Assembly (NCBI GenBank): GCA_937136425.1
Contig: CAKZON010000020.1
Location: forward strand, 186,001-250,000
Source: an uncultured Crocinitomix sp.
GTDB taxonomy: Bacteria > Bacteroidota > Bacteroidia > Flavobacteriales_D > Crocinitomicaceae
DNA length: 64,000 bases
Direction of reading: 5' to 3'
Part shown: one piece after another, positions 9,580-18,130 of the stretch
Layout: the number at the start of each line of letters is the position of its first letter
Numbering within the stretch: the first letter of the stretch is position 1
Notes under the pieces: generated by a model
What the model was told of the DNA's origin: nothing
Database searches by the model: none
The model's input: the letters and a program-made list of their open reading frames with translations, nothing else
Position numbers and translations under genes: made by a program

Positions 9580-9822
9580 ATGGACAACAAAACGATAGAT
9601 AGAATATTAGCGGTGGTAAGTGTACTACTTGTCATTGGTATTATCTTGAACTTGTTTAAGCAACTGAATAAATCTACGCAGACCAATGTTATTTCCGACG
9701 AAGGACTAAAAGCTCTTCAAGACCCAGATAAGAAAAAGCAAATAAATCAGGCAATTGAAGATGCTAAAAAGAATCAACTCGAGACTGGTGTTTGGAAAGA
9801 TCCTGTTGTAGATCTATCATAA
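9580..9822 (+). CDS. Small single-span membrane protein
   Basis: 80 aa. One hydrophobic helix near the N-terminus (about residues 8-26, RILAVVSVLLVIGIILNLF), then a soluble, charged tail with a helical DPDKKKQINQAIEDAKKNQ segment. Ends nine bases before the start of a larger membrane protein, so the two form an operon and may act together. No family recognised. Confidence 0.7.
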   Translation: MDNKTIDRILAVVSVLLVIGIILNLFKQLNKSTQTNVISDEGLKALQDPDKKKQINQAIEDAKKNQLETGVWKDPVVDLS

Positions 9823-9831
9823 TCTCTTAGT

Positions 9832-10962
9832 ATGAACATTACTGTTGGCTTTATAGCAATCTTCATATCGGTCGTAATTCCTGGATTACTTTTCTTGAGG
9901 TTTTATTACTTCGGTGAATTTAGCAAACAATTTACCACCAAAGAGCCAATTGCCAGATCCTTGTTGTATTCTATAATTCCAGGAGTTCTGATACAAATTC
10001 TTGGACTTACTCTTTATCGAGTTCAAGTCAATTCAGAATTAGAGATGAGTCATGTGTTCGCAGTACACCACAACTTATTGAGTCAAGATAATTTTACGAA
10101 TATCACAACTGGATTTTTAGATGATGGACTTGCAGAGTTTTGTATATACTCTCTTTGCATTTTCATCCTTGCGATTGTTTTAGGTTATCTACTATCAAGA
10201 GTAATCAGACTGATCGGATTAGATCTTCGAATAAAGTTATTCAGGTTTAAAAATCAATGGTACTACATTCTAAGGGGGGAACTGTTAGGTTTTAAAAAGT
10301 TCAAACAAGCAGTCAATGTACTCAATAGGCCTGATCTTAATAACAAGAATATCGATATGGTTTTTGCTGATGTCCTTATAAATTCGGCAGGTAAAACAAA
10401 ATTATATACTGGATTCGTTGTTGATTATGACCTAGACAGCACTGACATAAGTAAATTGGATAAAATATATTTGTTTGATGCCCATAGATATAAACAAGTA
10501 AAAGAAGAAGATCCAGAAAATTCTGAAAAAGAAATAACAATAACTAAAAAAATCGCCATACCAGGTTCAGTGTTTATTTTGGATGTATCGAACTTGGTTA
10601 ATATTAATCTTTTATATGTTACTTCCCCGAGAAAAAACGACATTCCCAAAATAAACAAATGGAAATTACTCCTAGTAATAGTGGTCGCTATTTCCACGCT
10701 TTTTGTCTTAGGCATGGTATTTTACATTTTTAAAGAAGCTACTTGGATTAATTTTTCATGGTATAAATCTTATATGGAAAATGCGCATTGGTACGACAAA
10801 TTATTAGTAGCGTCTATTTATATTCAAACTATTCTTCTTCTATTGCCAAAAAAGAACGAAAAAGATGAATTTCGCTTTTTTTACAATCTTCAAGGTCGAT
10901 TTATTGTACTATTAGTTATGATAGCGCTTTTCACTGCGCTAAATCACGCTTGGATATTTTAA
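9832..10962 (+). CDS. Multi-span membrane protein of unknown function
   Basis: 376 aa. Two or three hydrophobic helices in the first 135 residues (including about 5-25, 45-65 and 105-130), a soluble domain of about 140 residues (about 137-277) with alternating strands, and three further helices (about 283-303, 320-338, 355-373). The soluble part contains IDMVFADVLINSAGKTKLYTGFV-type beta hairpins. Co-directional with and nine bases after the single-span protein at 9580. No recognised family or catalytic motif. Confidence 0.75.
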   Translation: MNITVGFIAIFISVVIPGLLFLRFYYFGEFSKQFTTKEPIARSLLYSIIPGVLIQILGLTLYRVQVNSELEMSHVFAVHHNLLSQDNFTNITTGFLDDGLAEFCIYSLCIFILAIVLGYLLSRVIRLIGLDLRIKLFRFKNQWYYILRGELLGFKKFKQAVNVLNRPDLNNKNIDMVFADVLINSAGKTKLYTGFVVDYDLDSTDISKLDKIYLFDAHRYKQVKEEDPENSEKEITITKKIAIPGSVFILDVSNLVNINLLYVTSPRKNDIPKINKWKLLLVIVVAISTLFVLGMVFYIFKEATWINFSWYKSYMENAHWYDKLLVASIYIQTILLLLPKKNEKDEFRFFYNLQGRFIVLLVMIALFTALNHAWIF

Positions 10963-11208
10963 CCCGAAAACTTTTTTATCCTTACGCAATTGACAATCGC
11001 ACTATAACGCACATAGATTCTTTTATTTTCTAAAATCTTCACCCACCCCACCTTTCACCTACCCAGCTGATCCTCTAGCAATTAAATTTGTCCAACCGTT
11101 ACAAGTCGGTGGCTAAATAAATCCTATTCTTGATACCAATTTTCAAAGTATCGCCTTTCCAACCAATATGAATTTTATAACGTTATAAGTTTAAATTCCC
11201 AATACAGT

Positions 11209-11853
11209 ATGAAGACGACAACCATCATTTCTATAATTTGTGTTGTTTTATTTGCGCAATGCAAAAAACACTCTAGTCGTTGGTTAACAGCCGAAATTCA
11301 TATAATTGATGCAGAATCAGGAGAGCCAGTAAAAGGACGTTTTAATTTACGTTATTATGAAGGGTTTTTGTTTGGTTCAGAAGAAAGATTTGTTGAACTT
11401 GGGTCGTCAGATGACAATGGTTTATTTGAAATAGAAAGGTCTATAAACCGAAAGGATAATAATTTTAAGTTAGAATTATTTGCCGGAGTCTTTTATGAAG
11501 GATTTAAGTGGCCATTACCTAGTGTTACTAAAGAACTAAGTCAGGGGTCTCATAATAAAATAACCTTTGAATTAGACCGTGCTTATGCTCTAAATCTCAA
11601 CTTTAGCAATACATCCTGTTATGATGAAACGGACTCGCTTTGGCTAGTAAGACCAGGCGGAACCCTGGAGAATCCACATTTATTCTCGACTGGCTGCTTT
11701 TGTGAATATGAACCAGAAACAGTTTTCCATCACTCTGATCAAGATACCGCAACTTTCATTTCAATTACCAAAAAAAATGGTGTGTACGACACGCTCTACC
11801 ATCATTATACTATGGAATTCAAAACCATTAATGAATTTGATCTTAATTATTGA
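11209..11853 (+). CDS. Lipoprotein with carboxypeptidase-regulatory-like fold (tentative)
   Basis: 214 aa. Signal peptide with lipobox-like ending LFAQC (Cys19), so probably an outer- or inner-membrane lipoprotein. The segment TAEIHIIDAESGEPVKGRF looks like the start of a carboxypeptidase-regulatory or transthyretin-like beta sandwich, a common module in this phylum. Isolated on the plus strand; function unknown. Confidence 0.7.
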   Translation: MKTTTIISIICVVLFAQCKKHSSRWLTAEIHIIDAESGEPVKGRFNLRYYEGFLFGSEERFVELGSSDDNGLFEIERSINRKDNNFKLELFAGVFYEGFKWPLPSVTKELSQGSHNKITFELDRAYALNLNFSNTSCYDETDSLWLVRPGGTLENPHLFSTGCFCEYEPETVFHHSDQDTATFISITKKNGVYDTLYHHYTMEFKTINEFDLNY

Positions 11854-11917
11854 TTGTTTATAACCAAAGGTGATTCTTCTTTGAATGTATTTATGAATAA
11901 AATCGGTTACAGAAGAA

Positions 11918-12094
11918 ATGCGTAAGGATAAACAGGTGCTTATAATTTCGGATAGAGCATTGTTTATGGTCACAACCAAGACCAATAGTAAATGGTATAA
12001 CCTCTATTTTGAAAGTGTGCCTGTAGAGGTAGAAGAAGCGTATGAAATTGAATTTAAGGAGGGTAGGATTAGTTCAGCGTTGTTTCCAAAGTAG
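11918..12094 (+). CDS. 58-aa protein, second member of a short repeated gene family
   Basis: ATG at 11918, TAG at 12092-12094. The protein reads MRKDKQVLIISDRALFMVTT and continues with the block shared with the fragment at 9151-9339 (TKTNSKWYN, YFESVPVE, AYEIEF, EGRISS). The two DNA copies are close to identical over about 130 bases, with many third-position changes. Either a small real protein or the remnant of a larger gene of which two 3' ends survive. No family recognised. Confidence 0.45.
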   Translation: MRKDKQVLIISDRALFMVTTKTNSKWYNLYFESVPVEVEEAYEIEFKEGRISSALFPK

Positions 12095-12151
12095 GTCGAT
12101 AATAGTTCAGAAACAACTATCTTTATTGACTTGTACCTAAAACAATCTCCT

Positions 12152-12718
12152 ATGAAATCGAAAAAACCAGAATCTAAATTTGTTAGAATTGCGAAAAAAG
12201 TATGGAAAGATTCTGTTGGTAGCAAGATTATCTCAATTGGACTGATTGCACTTATTCCATTAATTTATGGACTAATTAAGGATATTCCTTACGGGCAAGT
12301 TTGGGAAAAGATATATAACATTGAGATACGCTTGTTTTATGTAGTTTTAGTTTTAATTATAGGATACTTCATAAACCGACAATTGAAAAGAAGTAGAAAG
12401 AAGTTGGAAGAGTTAAAGACAAATGCTATTATAAAACCAACTTATGTTGAAGATGTATTCGGTGCGAATAAGACCAAATGGGCTTGGGACTATTCTTGGG
12501 ACAGTAGAATGAACCATTGGGCTATCGTACGGTTGACACCGTTATGCTCTGATTGTGGAACAAAAACAGATATCGTTGAAAGGTTTGATGGATTTAAAGC
12601 AGAATGTTCTAAATGTCGACTTGACGGTAACGGCTATGTTGATTCACTAAAAGAATATTTAGAAGATGTTGAAAAAGAAATTATTCGGAGATATGATAAA
12701 ATTCTAGAAAAAGGATAA
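12152..12718 (+). CDS. Two-helix membrane protein with C-terminal zinc ribbon
   Basis: 188 aa from the ATG at 12152. Two hydrophobic helices (about 24-42 and 56-74) are followed by a basic linker and a soluble domain with two CxxC knuckles, PLCSDCGTK and AECSKCRLD, separated by about 16 residues, a classic four-Cys zinc ribbon. The C-terminus is charged and helical. Cytoplasmic placement of the ribbon is expected. No named family recognised. Confidence 0.7.
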   Translation: MKSKKPESKFVRIAKKVWKDSVGSKIISIGLIALIPLIYGLIKDIPYGQVWEKIYNIEIRLFYVVLVLIIGYFINRQLKRSRKKLEELKTNAIIKPTYVEDVFGANKTKWAWDYSWDSRMNHWAIVRLTPLCSDCGTKTDIVERFDGFKAECSKCRLDGNGYVDSLKEYLEDVEKEIIRRYDKILEKG

Positions 12719-12787
12719 TACCATTTCTACATCAATCCATCACAATTGTCGTATTGTCGATTTCTTCAGAACACCATACCGCACTCA

Positions 12788-12960
12788 AAAAGCCTCATCC
12801 TTCGACATGCTCAGGAGTCGCCTTTTAGATGAAGCTTTCTTGTTGTCCCACTTCCCCTTCGATTAAATCTTCGGAGAAGAACTAGGGCTTACTTCGACTA
12901 CACTCTGTTTCGCACAGCATAAACCCTTCGATTAACTCAGGGCATGCTTCTTAACCTTTG
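12788..12960. repeat. Cluster of dispersed CTTCG...CTCAG repeats and a second copy of the tRNA-Gln 3' end
   Basis: Positions 12825-12851 repeat 12982-13009 (tRNA 3' end plus downstream sequence) with one mismatch at an offset of 157 bases. Around and inside this copy are several CTTCGA-type motifs: 12800-12815 (TTCGACATGCTCAGGA), 12857-12875, 12892-12920 and 12935-12951 (CCTTCGATTAACTCAGG). The same motif family recurs at 31897-31923. These look like short dispersed palindromic repeats of the kind common between genes in Bacteroidota. Confidence 0.6.
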
Positions 12961-12963
12961 AGC

Positions 12964-12998
12964 AAAAAAAAAGCCTCACCGTTAGATGAAGCTTTATT
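12964..12998 (-). terminator. Terminator of tRNA-Gln
   Basis: In the minus-strand RNA AAAGCUUCAUC pairs with GGUGAGGCUUU (two G-U pairs) around a four-base loop and is followed by a run of U (plus strand A-run at 12964-12972). It begins a few bases after the tRNA 3' end. Confidence 0.75.
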
Positions 12999-12999
12999 G

Positions 13000-13072
13000 T
13001 TGTCCCACTAGGGCTCGAACCTAGACTCTTTTGTACCAAAAACAAACGTGTTGCCAGTTACACCATGGGACA
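13000..13072 (-). tRNA. tRNA-Gln (anticodon UUG)
   Basis: 73 bases. The acceptor stem UGUCCCA pairs with UGGGACA. The anticodon stem UUUGU/ACAAA encloses the loop UUUUGGU, giving anticodon UUG for glutamine. The T arm carries GGUUCGAGCCC. CCA is not encoded, as usual in this phylum. Confidence 0.93.
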
Positions 13073-13402
13073 GTTTTAATATTTTTTCATGATGTTTTCG
13101 ATCTAAATCTCAACCCTCATGAAAGAATATACATTTCGTTAAATGCGAGGGCAAATTTAAGTACTTTTTTTGATACAACAAATAATAAGTTGAGATAAAA
13201 TTTAAAAAATGTTGTTTTGACTGAAGAAATATGCTTTTTCAGTGGCTCTTAAAATCCTAAAAAACCTTAATAAATCTAATCCGAAGCAACCATCTTGCAG
13301 GAATTACAGTTTTTTAGGAAAATTCATCAAAATATATTTTTAAATTCGCAGTGCCTTCGCTAAAAAAGCTACAGCGATTGCGAACTGCTATAATTATTAC
13401 CT
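13073..13402. other. Spacer between tRNA-Gln and the DUF2723 gene
   Basis: About 330 bases, AT-rich. It must hold the promoters of the divergent tRNA and the plus-strand gene at 13403, but I see no decisive element and no small gene. Confidence 0.4.
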
Positions 13403-16400
13403 ATGGATTATAAAAGAATTAATACAATTGTCGGGTGGATGGTGTTCATCTTTGCCACTACCGTTTACTTTATGACAGTTGAACCCACTACAAGTTTATG
13501 GGATTGTGGAGAGTACATTACAACTGCTTATAAATTAGAAGTTGGTCACCCACCAGGAGCACCACTCTTTATGATGTTGGGCCGTTTGTTTACCATGTTC
13601 TCTGGACCTGAAGGTGCAGCAATGATGGTCAATCTCATGTCTGCTTTGTCCAGTTCATTTACTATTTTGTTTTTGTTTTGGACCATTACTATGTTGGGGA
13701 AAAAAGCAATCTTAAATCCAGGGATATCTTTATTTTCTAGCGATTCTGCTTCTAACGACTTTGATGATGTTGAAGAAGGAGCTGAAAAATCAAGTTCTAC
13801 AAAAAATTCACGTGCTTTAACTAAAGGGCAACAATGGGCTATTTTAGGAAGTGGATTAATTGGTGGAATTGCTTATACATTTACTGATTCATTTTGGTTC
13901 TCAGCTGTTGAGGGTGAGGTTTATGCCATGTCTTCTTTCTTTACTGCAATTGTAGTTTGGGCTATTTTTAAATGGGATCATGAATTGGCTGACCAAGATG
14001 CATTTCCAGATGATGAGGAATTACAATCATCAAATGCTGACCGTTGGATTGTCTTAATCTTTTTCATGATTGGTTTATCAATTGGGGTTCACCTTTTGAA
14101 CTTATTGTGTGTACCGGTTATTGCTTACGTAATTTATTTCAGAAAATACAAAGAGGTTACCCCAATGGGCTTCATCTTAACAGGTGTTATTGGTGTTGTT
14201 GCATTAGGAATGATTCAATCTGTATTGATACCAAAAACAGTACAAATTGCAGGTTGGTTTGAGCGTTTCTTCGTGAATGACTTAGGAATGAGTTTTAACA
14301 CAGGAACAGTATTCTTTTTCCTTTTAATGTTAACCATTATTGTGGCTGTGCTCATGTGGTCTAAACGCAGTGGAAACTCTATTGTAAACACCATTACATG
14401 GAGTGCAACAATGATCTTTTTAGGATATTCTTGTTTTGCAATGATTGTTATTCGTTCAAATGCCAACACACCGTTGGATGAGAATGACCCTGAGAACTTA
14501 GTAAGTTTAGAATCATACCTAAAACGTGAGCAATATGGAGATTGGCCCATTTTATACGGACAATACTTCAACTCTGACATTAACGAAGATAGTGATGCTT
14601 GGGCGGATAGAAGTGACGTTTACCTTAGACGTTTTGTTGTTATCGACAAAATGGGGAATGAGCTAAAAGGATTCAAAACTGAAGCTGCTGCCATTAATTT
14701 TGTTGGAGACAGAGCTTTATCAATAGAAGAAAAATATTTTAAAACCTTTGACGGTACTAATAAAAAATACACCTATAAATCATCAGAAAGTACCTTCTTT
14801 CCGCGAATGTATAGTTCGGAAGCACGCCACGTAAGCGGATACAAAAGTTGGTCAGGTCATACGGGTGATGGTATTCCAACCATGGGCCAAAACCTTTCCT
14901 ATTTTGCAACCTACCAGGTTGACTGGATGTATTGGCGTTACTTTATGTGGAATTTCTCTGGTAGGCAGAGTGATGAGCAAGGACACGGTAATGCAAGAGA
15001 TGGAAACTGGATTTCTGGTTTAAACTTTATTGACAAATTGCATATTGGTGATCAAACCAATGCACCATCTGTAATAACAGACAATCCTTCGCATAATGAA
15101 TATTATATGCTACCATTTATTTTAGGATTAATTGGTTTCATATTTATGCTCACAAAATACACCCGTGGCTGGTGGTTAGTGATGTTATTATTCTTACTCA
15201 CAGGTTTTGCAATTATTATCTACCTGAATCAAAAACCAATTGAGCCACGTGAACGTGATTATGCCTATGCAGCATCCTTCTATGCTTTCTCAATTTACAT
15301 TGGAATGTCAGTACTTGCGTTGTACGAAGCATTTAAATCAATGATTTGGAAAGAATTGGCTTATATAGCTGGTGGACTTGTATTATTAGGACTAGCCTTA
15401 TCAGTTGGTGATTTAACTGCATCAGTTAGTGTATTCTATATGACAGGTGTTATTGTAGGATCATTTGCACTCATGATTTTGTTACGTGAGGTAATTAAAC
15501 AAGAAATGCAAGGTGCTGTTATTGCCATTGCACTTACTTTACCTGTTCCTATTTTAATGGGAATGGAAGCCTGGGATGATCATGACCGTAGTAATAGATA
15601 TACCGCACAGGCATTAGCACAAAACTATTTAAACAGTTGTGATGATAACGCGATTATCTTTACAAATGGTGATAATGATACTTTCCCACTTTGGTATTTA
15701 CAAGAAGTTGAAGGAACTAAAACAAGCGTAAGAGTTTGTAACCTTAGTCTCTTAAATACAGATTGGTATACAGAACAAATGACGCGTAAAGCTTATGACT
15801 CTGAACCATTGCCAATTTCATTTACTGAAGAGCAATATCGTCAAAATGGTTACCGTGATTACATGTACGTATTAGGTACCAACCAATTGACAATGGGAAG
15901 ACAAACATTGGATCCTAAATGGGAAAGAGTGTTACAAAAGAAAATAGAATCAAATCAGGATTTATTCCAACCTGCATTTACACTTGCAACGGATAATTTA
16001 TATGCCATCCTTGCAGGAACTAAATTTGCAGAGTTAAAGCCTGACTTCTTAGCCTTTATTCCAACAATGGATTCTGCGTCTACTTATTTTGACTTTAGAA
16101 CGGTTGTATTCAACATTTTGAAACAAGCACCTGAGTATGGATTAAGCGAGCAAGCACAACAAGCTGTTCAAAACACGCTAATTACCTTTAATGATGCCTT
16201 TGATTATTTACCTGCAGATTATGCAATGGATTTCTTAGGAAATGATGCTAATATCGAAGACAGAGGTAATGGTCAAAAACTATTCATTTTACCAAGTTCT
16301 GGATTAAGAGTACCGGTTGATAAACAAAAGGTTCTTGACAATGGAATTGTTGCTCCTGAACATGCAGATAGAATTGTTGAATCAATTGCTTGGAACATTC

Positions 16401-17368
16401 CAAAATCAACGATTTTCAAAGCAGATTTAATGATTTTAGATATGGTTGCACATTTTGATTGGGAACGCCCAATTTATTTTGCAAGCTCAGCTGACCGTGC
16501 TACTTATTTAGGATTAGATAAATACTTCTTTGCTGAAGGATTGGTTTACAAACTAGTTCCTATTGAGGTTGACGGAAGTAGAAACCCTAACTCATTAGGT
16601 GAGGTGAACAAAACTAGAATGTACGAAAACTTGATGACCACATTTAAATGGGGTAACATGAATCAAGACGGTGTATTGGTTGATTATTATACAAGAAGAT
16701 TAACAAACAACTACCGTGTTCAATTTAGCGTATTGGCTGATGCTTACGGGTCAAGCATTGACAATAATCAGCAACGAATTGAAATCATGAAACAAATTCA
16801 AGCTGGTGGAGTTGGTTTAGATACTAATGAGCCGATTCAAACTCCTCTAGGTGAATTCATTCCAAGTCAAATTGATGCGGACATGAAGAAAGCAGAAGCT
16901 GAAATTGAAGAAGCAAAAGCAAAAATTACAGAAGTAATTAATAAGAGTATTGAGGTAATGCCGCACCACAACGTTCCGTTTGGTAAAGTATTCCCATCTT
17001 ATGTATCTGCATACTACGTTGGTGGTAATGAAGAAAAAGCGCAAGAATATTCAGATACAATGTTTGTTTTATTTGAAGAAGAAATGGATTATTACCTAGA
17101 CGTAGATCCTAAATTCAGTTCAAACATGATTGAGGATATGTACTCGGCTTACAGAAGCATCTTTAGCTTGTATCAAGCATCTGCAGTATTTGGTACTGAT
17201 AAAGAGCATCAAGAAAAAGTAAGCAATGATTTCTTCCGTATTACGCAAGAAGTACAAGATGGCCTAGTTGATATTAAGAAATACAATAGAACAGTGAAAA
17301 ACTACTCTGCACTACAACGCATTGAGTCAACGTTTGAAGCTTTCTTTAATAGAATAAACGGGCAATAA
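13403..17368 (+). CDS. DUF2723 protein, TMEM260-like protein O-mannosyltransferase family
   Basis: 1321 aa, an inner-membrane protein with about ten or more hydrophobic helices in the first 740 residues and a large soluble C-terminal part. The start shows the family hallmark EPTTSLWDCGEYI followed by LEVGHPPGAPLFMM. Known: DUF2723 proteins belong to the GT-C superfamily, and the human homologue TMEM260 transfers O-mannose; many Bacteroidota carry a very long version. The acidic WDCGE motif fits the catalytic Asp/Glu of the first periplasmic loop. The C-terminal part (about 1120-1175) contains a Glu/Ala/Lys-rich coiled coil. The natural acceptor here is unknown. The next gene starts seven bases downstream. 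Confidence 0.9.
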   Translation: MDYKRINTIVGWMVFIFATTVYFMTVEPTTSLWDCGEYITTAYKLEVGHPPGAPLFMMLGRLFTMFSGPEGAAMMVNLMSALSSSFTILFLFWTITMLGKKAILNPGISLFSSDSASNDFDDVEEGAEKSSSTKNSRALTKGQQWAILGSGLIGGIAYTFTDSFWFSAVEGEVYAMSSFFTAIVVWAIFKWDHELADQDAFPDDEELQSSNADRWIVLIFFMIGLSIGVHLLNLLCVPVIAYVIYFRKYKEVTPMGFILTGVIGVVALGMIQSVLIPKTVQIAGWFERFFVNDLGMSFNTGTVFFFLLMLTIIVAVLMWSKRSGNSIVNTITWSATMIFLGYSCFAMIVIRSNANTPLDENDPENLVSLESYLKREQYGDWPILYGQYFNSDINEDSDAWADRSDVYLRRFVVIDKMGNELKGFKTEAAAINFVGDRALSIEEKYFKTFDGTNKKYTYKSSESTFFPRMYSSEARHVSGYKSWSGHTGDGIPTMGQNLSYFATYQVDWMYWRYFMWNFSGRQSDEQGHGNARDGNWISGLNFIDKLHIGDQTNAPSVITDNPSHNEYYMLPFILGLIGFIFMLTKYTRGWWLVMLLFLLTGFAIIIYLNQKPIEPRERDYAYAASFYAFSIYIGMSVLALYEAFKSMIWKELAYIAGGLVLLGLALSVGDLTASVSVFYMTGVIVGSFALMILLREVIKQEMQGAVIAIALTLPVPILMGMEAWDDHDRSNRYTAQALAQNYLNSCDDNAIIFTNGDNDTFPLWYLQEVEGTKTSVRVCNLSLLNTDWYTEQMTRKAYDSEPLPISFTEEQYRQNGYRDYMYVLGTNQLTMGRQTLDPKWERVLQKKIESNQDLFQPAFTLATDNLYAILAGTKFAELKPDFLAFIPTMDSASTYFDFRTVVFNILKQAPEYGLSEQAQQAVQNTLITFNDAFDYLPADYAMDFLGNDANIEDRGNGQKLFILPSSGLRVPVDKQKVLDNGIVAPEHADRIVESIAWNIPKSTIFKADLMILDMVAHFDWERPIYFASSADRATYLGLDKYFFAEGLVYKLVPIEVDGSRNPNSLGEVNKTRMYENLMTTFKWGNMNQDGVLVDYYTRRLTNNYRVQFSVLADAYGSSIDNNQQRIEIMKQIQAGGVGLDTNEPIQTPLGEFIPSQIDADMKKAEAEIEEAKAKITEVINKSIEVMPHHNVPFGKVFPSYVSAYYVGGNEEKAQEYSDTMFVLFEEEMDYYLDVDPKFSSNMIEDMYSAYRSIFSLYQASAVFGTDKEHQEKVSNDFFRITQEVQDGLVDIKKYNRTVKNYSALQRIESTFEAFFNRINGQ

Positions 17369-17375
17369 GCTTAAC

Positions 17376-18005
17376 GTGAGATATTATAAATTTCCCAAAT
17401 GGTTGAAACGGTTTTATCCGGGAGCCATTTGGGAATTTTTTTTGCCTGAAACTTCGCAAAAAATTATTTACCTCACCTTTGATGATGGCCCAAATCCGCA
17501 CACCACTGATTGGATTTTAAACTTGCTTAATCAATACCGAGCAAAAGCCACCTTTTTTTGCATTGGAAATAATGTTGAACAACATCCTGACTTGTTTAAA
17601 AAATTAACGGCTGGCGAGCACCAAATTGGCAATCACACCTATCATCATTTAAACGGAATGCACACAAATACGCAAACCTATATTAATGATATTGAAAAAG
17701 CGCAAACATTAATCAAGTCTAATTTATTTCGCCCGCCCTATGGTAAACTTACCCCAAAACAACATAAAATCTTATCTGAAAAAGGATTCAAAACTGTTTT
17801 TTGGAGTCATATTTCTTATGACTTTGACCCAACGCTTTCTTCATCCAAAAGAATGGAAAAGACACTTAAAGGAGTAAAAAACAATAGTATTGTTGTTTTT
17901 CACGACTCCACAAAAGCTTTTCTGCAATTAGAGAAAGAACTACCGCTATTGCTAGAAAAATGGACTCAAGAAGGGTACGTATTTAAAGCACTTCCAACGG
18001 ATTAA
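17376..18005 (+). CDS. Polysaccharide deacetylase (NodB homology domain)
   Basis: 209 aa with a GTG start at 17376; no in-frame ATG exists until well inside the conserved domain. NodB motif 1 is LTFDDGPNP (catalytic Asp pair), motif 2 is IGNHTYHHLN (metal-binding His pair), and motif 3 is FRPPYGKL. A later FWSHISYDFDP and VVFHDS match motifs 4-5. Carbohydrate esterase family 4 members remove N-acetyl groups from peptidoglycan, chitin or poly-GlcNAc; the substrate here cannot be told. No clear signal peptide, so it may be cytoplasmic or anchored by its neighbours. In an operon with the DUF2723 gene. Confidence 0.92.
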   Translation: MRYYKFPKWLKRFYPGAIWEFFLPETSQKIIYLTFDDGPNPHTTDWILNLLNQYRAKATFFCIGNNVEQHPDLFKKLTAGEHQIGNHTYHHLNGMHTNTQTYINDIEKAQTLIKSNLFRPPYGKLTPKQHKILSEKGFKTVFWSHISYDFDPTLSSSKRMEKTLKGVKNNSIVVFHDSTKAFLQLEKELPLLLEKWTQEGYVFKALPTD

Positions 18006-18130
18006 TGTTAACAATCCTTTGATGCAAAGCAATAATATCGAATTTAATTCCGTTTATTTAGAACCTCAATAAACTATTACATTGTGCTTTAATCAAAAAA
18101 CTAGCACAAACTCACTCACACCATGAAAGC

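Noticed and set aside
13000-13072. tRNA-Gln as a site of a present integrative element
   Set aside because: No integrase, mobile gene or second far attachment repeat in the window; only a 157-base offset duplication.
14215-14580. 121-aa minus-strand frame within the DUF2723 gene
   Set aside because: Shadow of a strongly supported gene with no independent signals.
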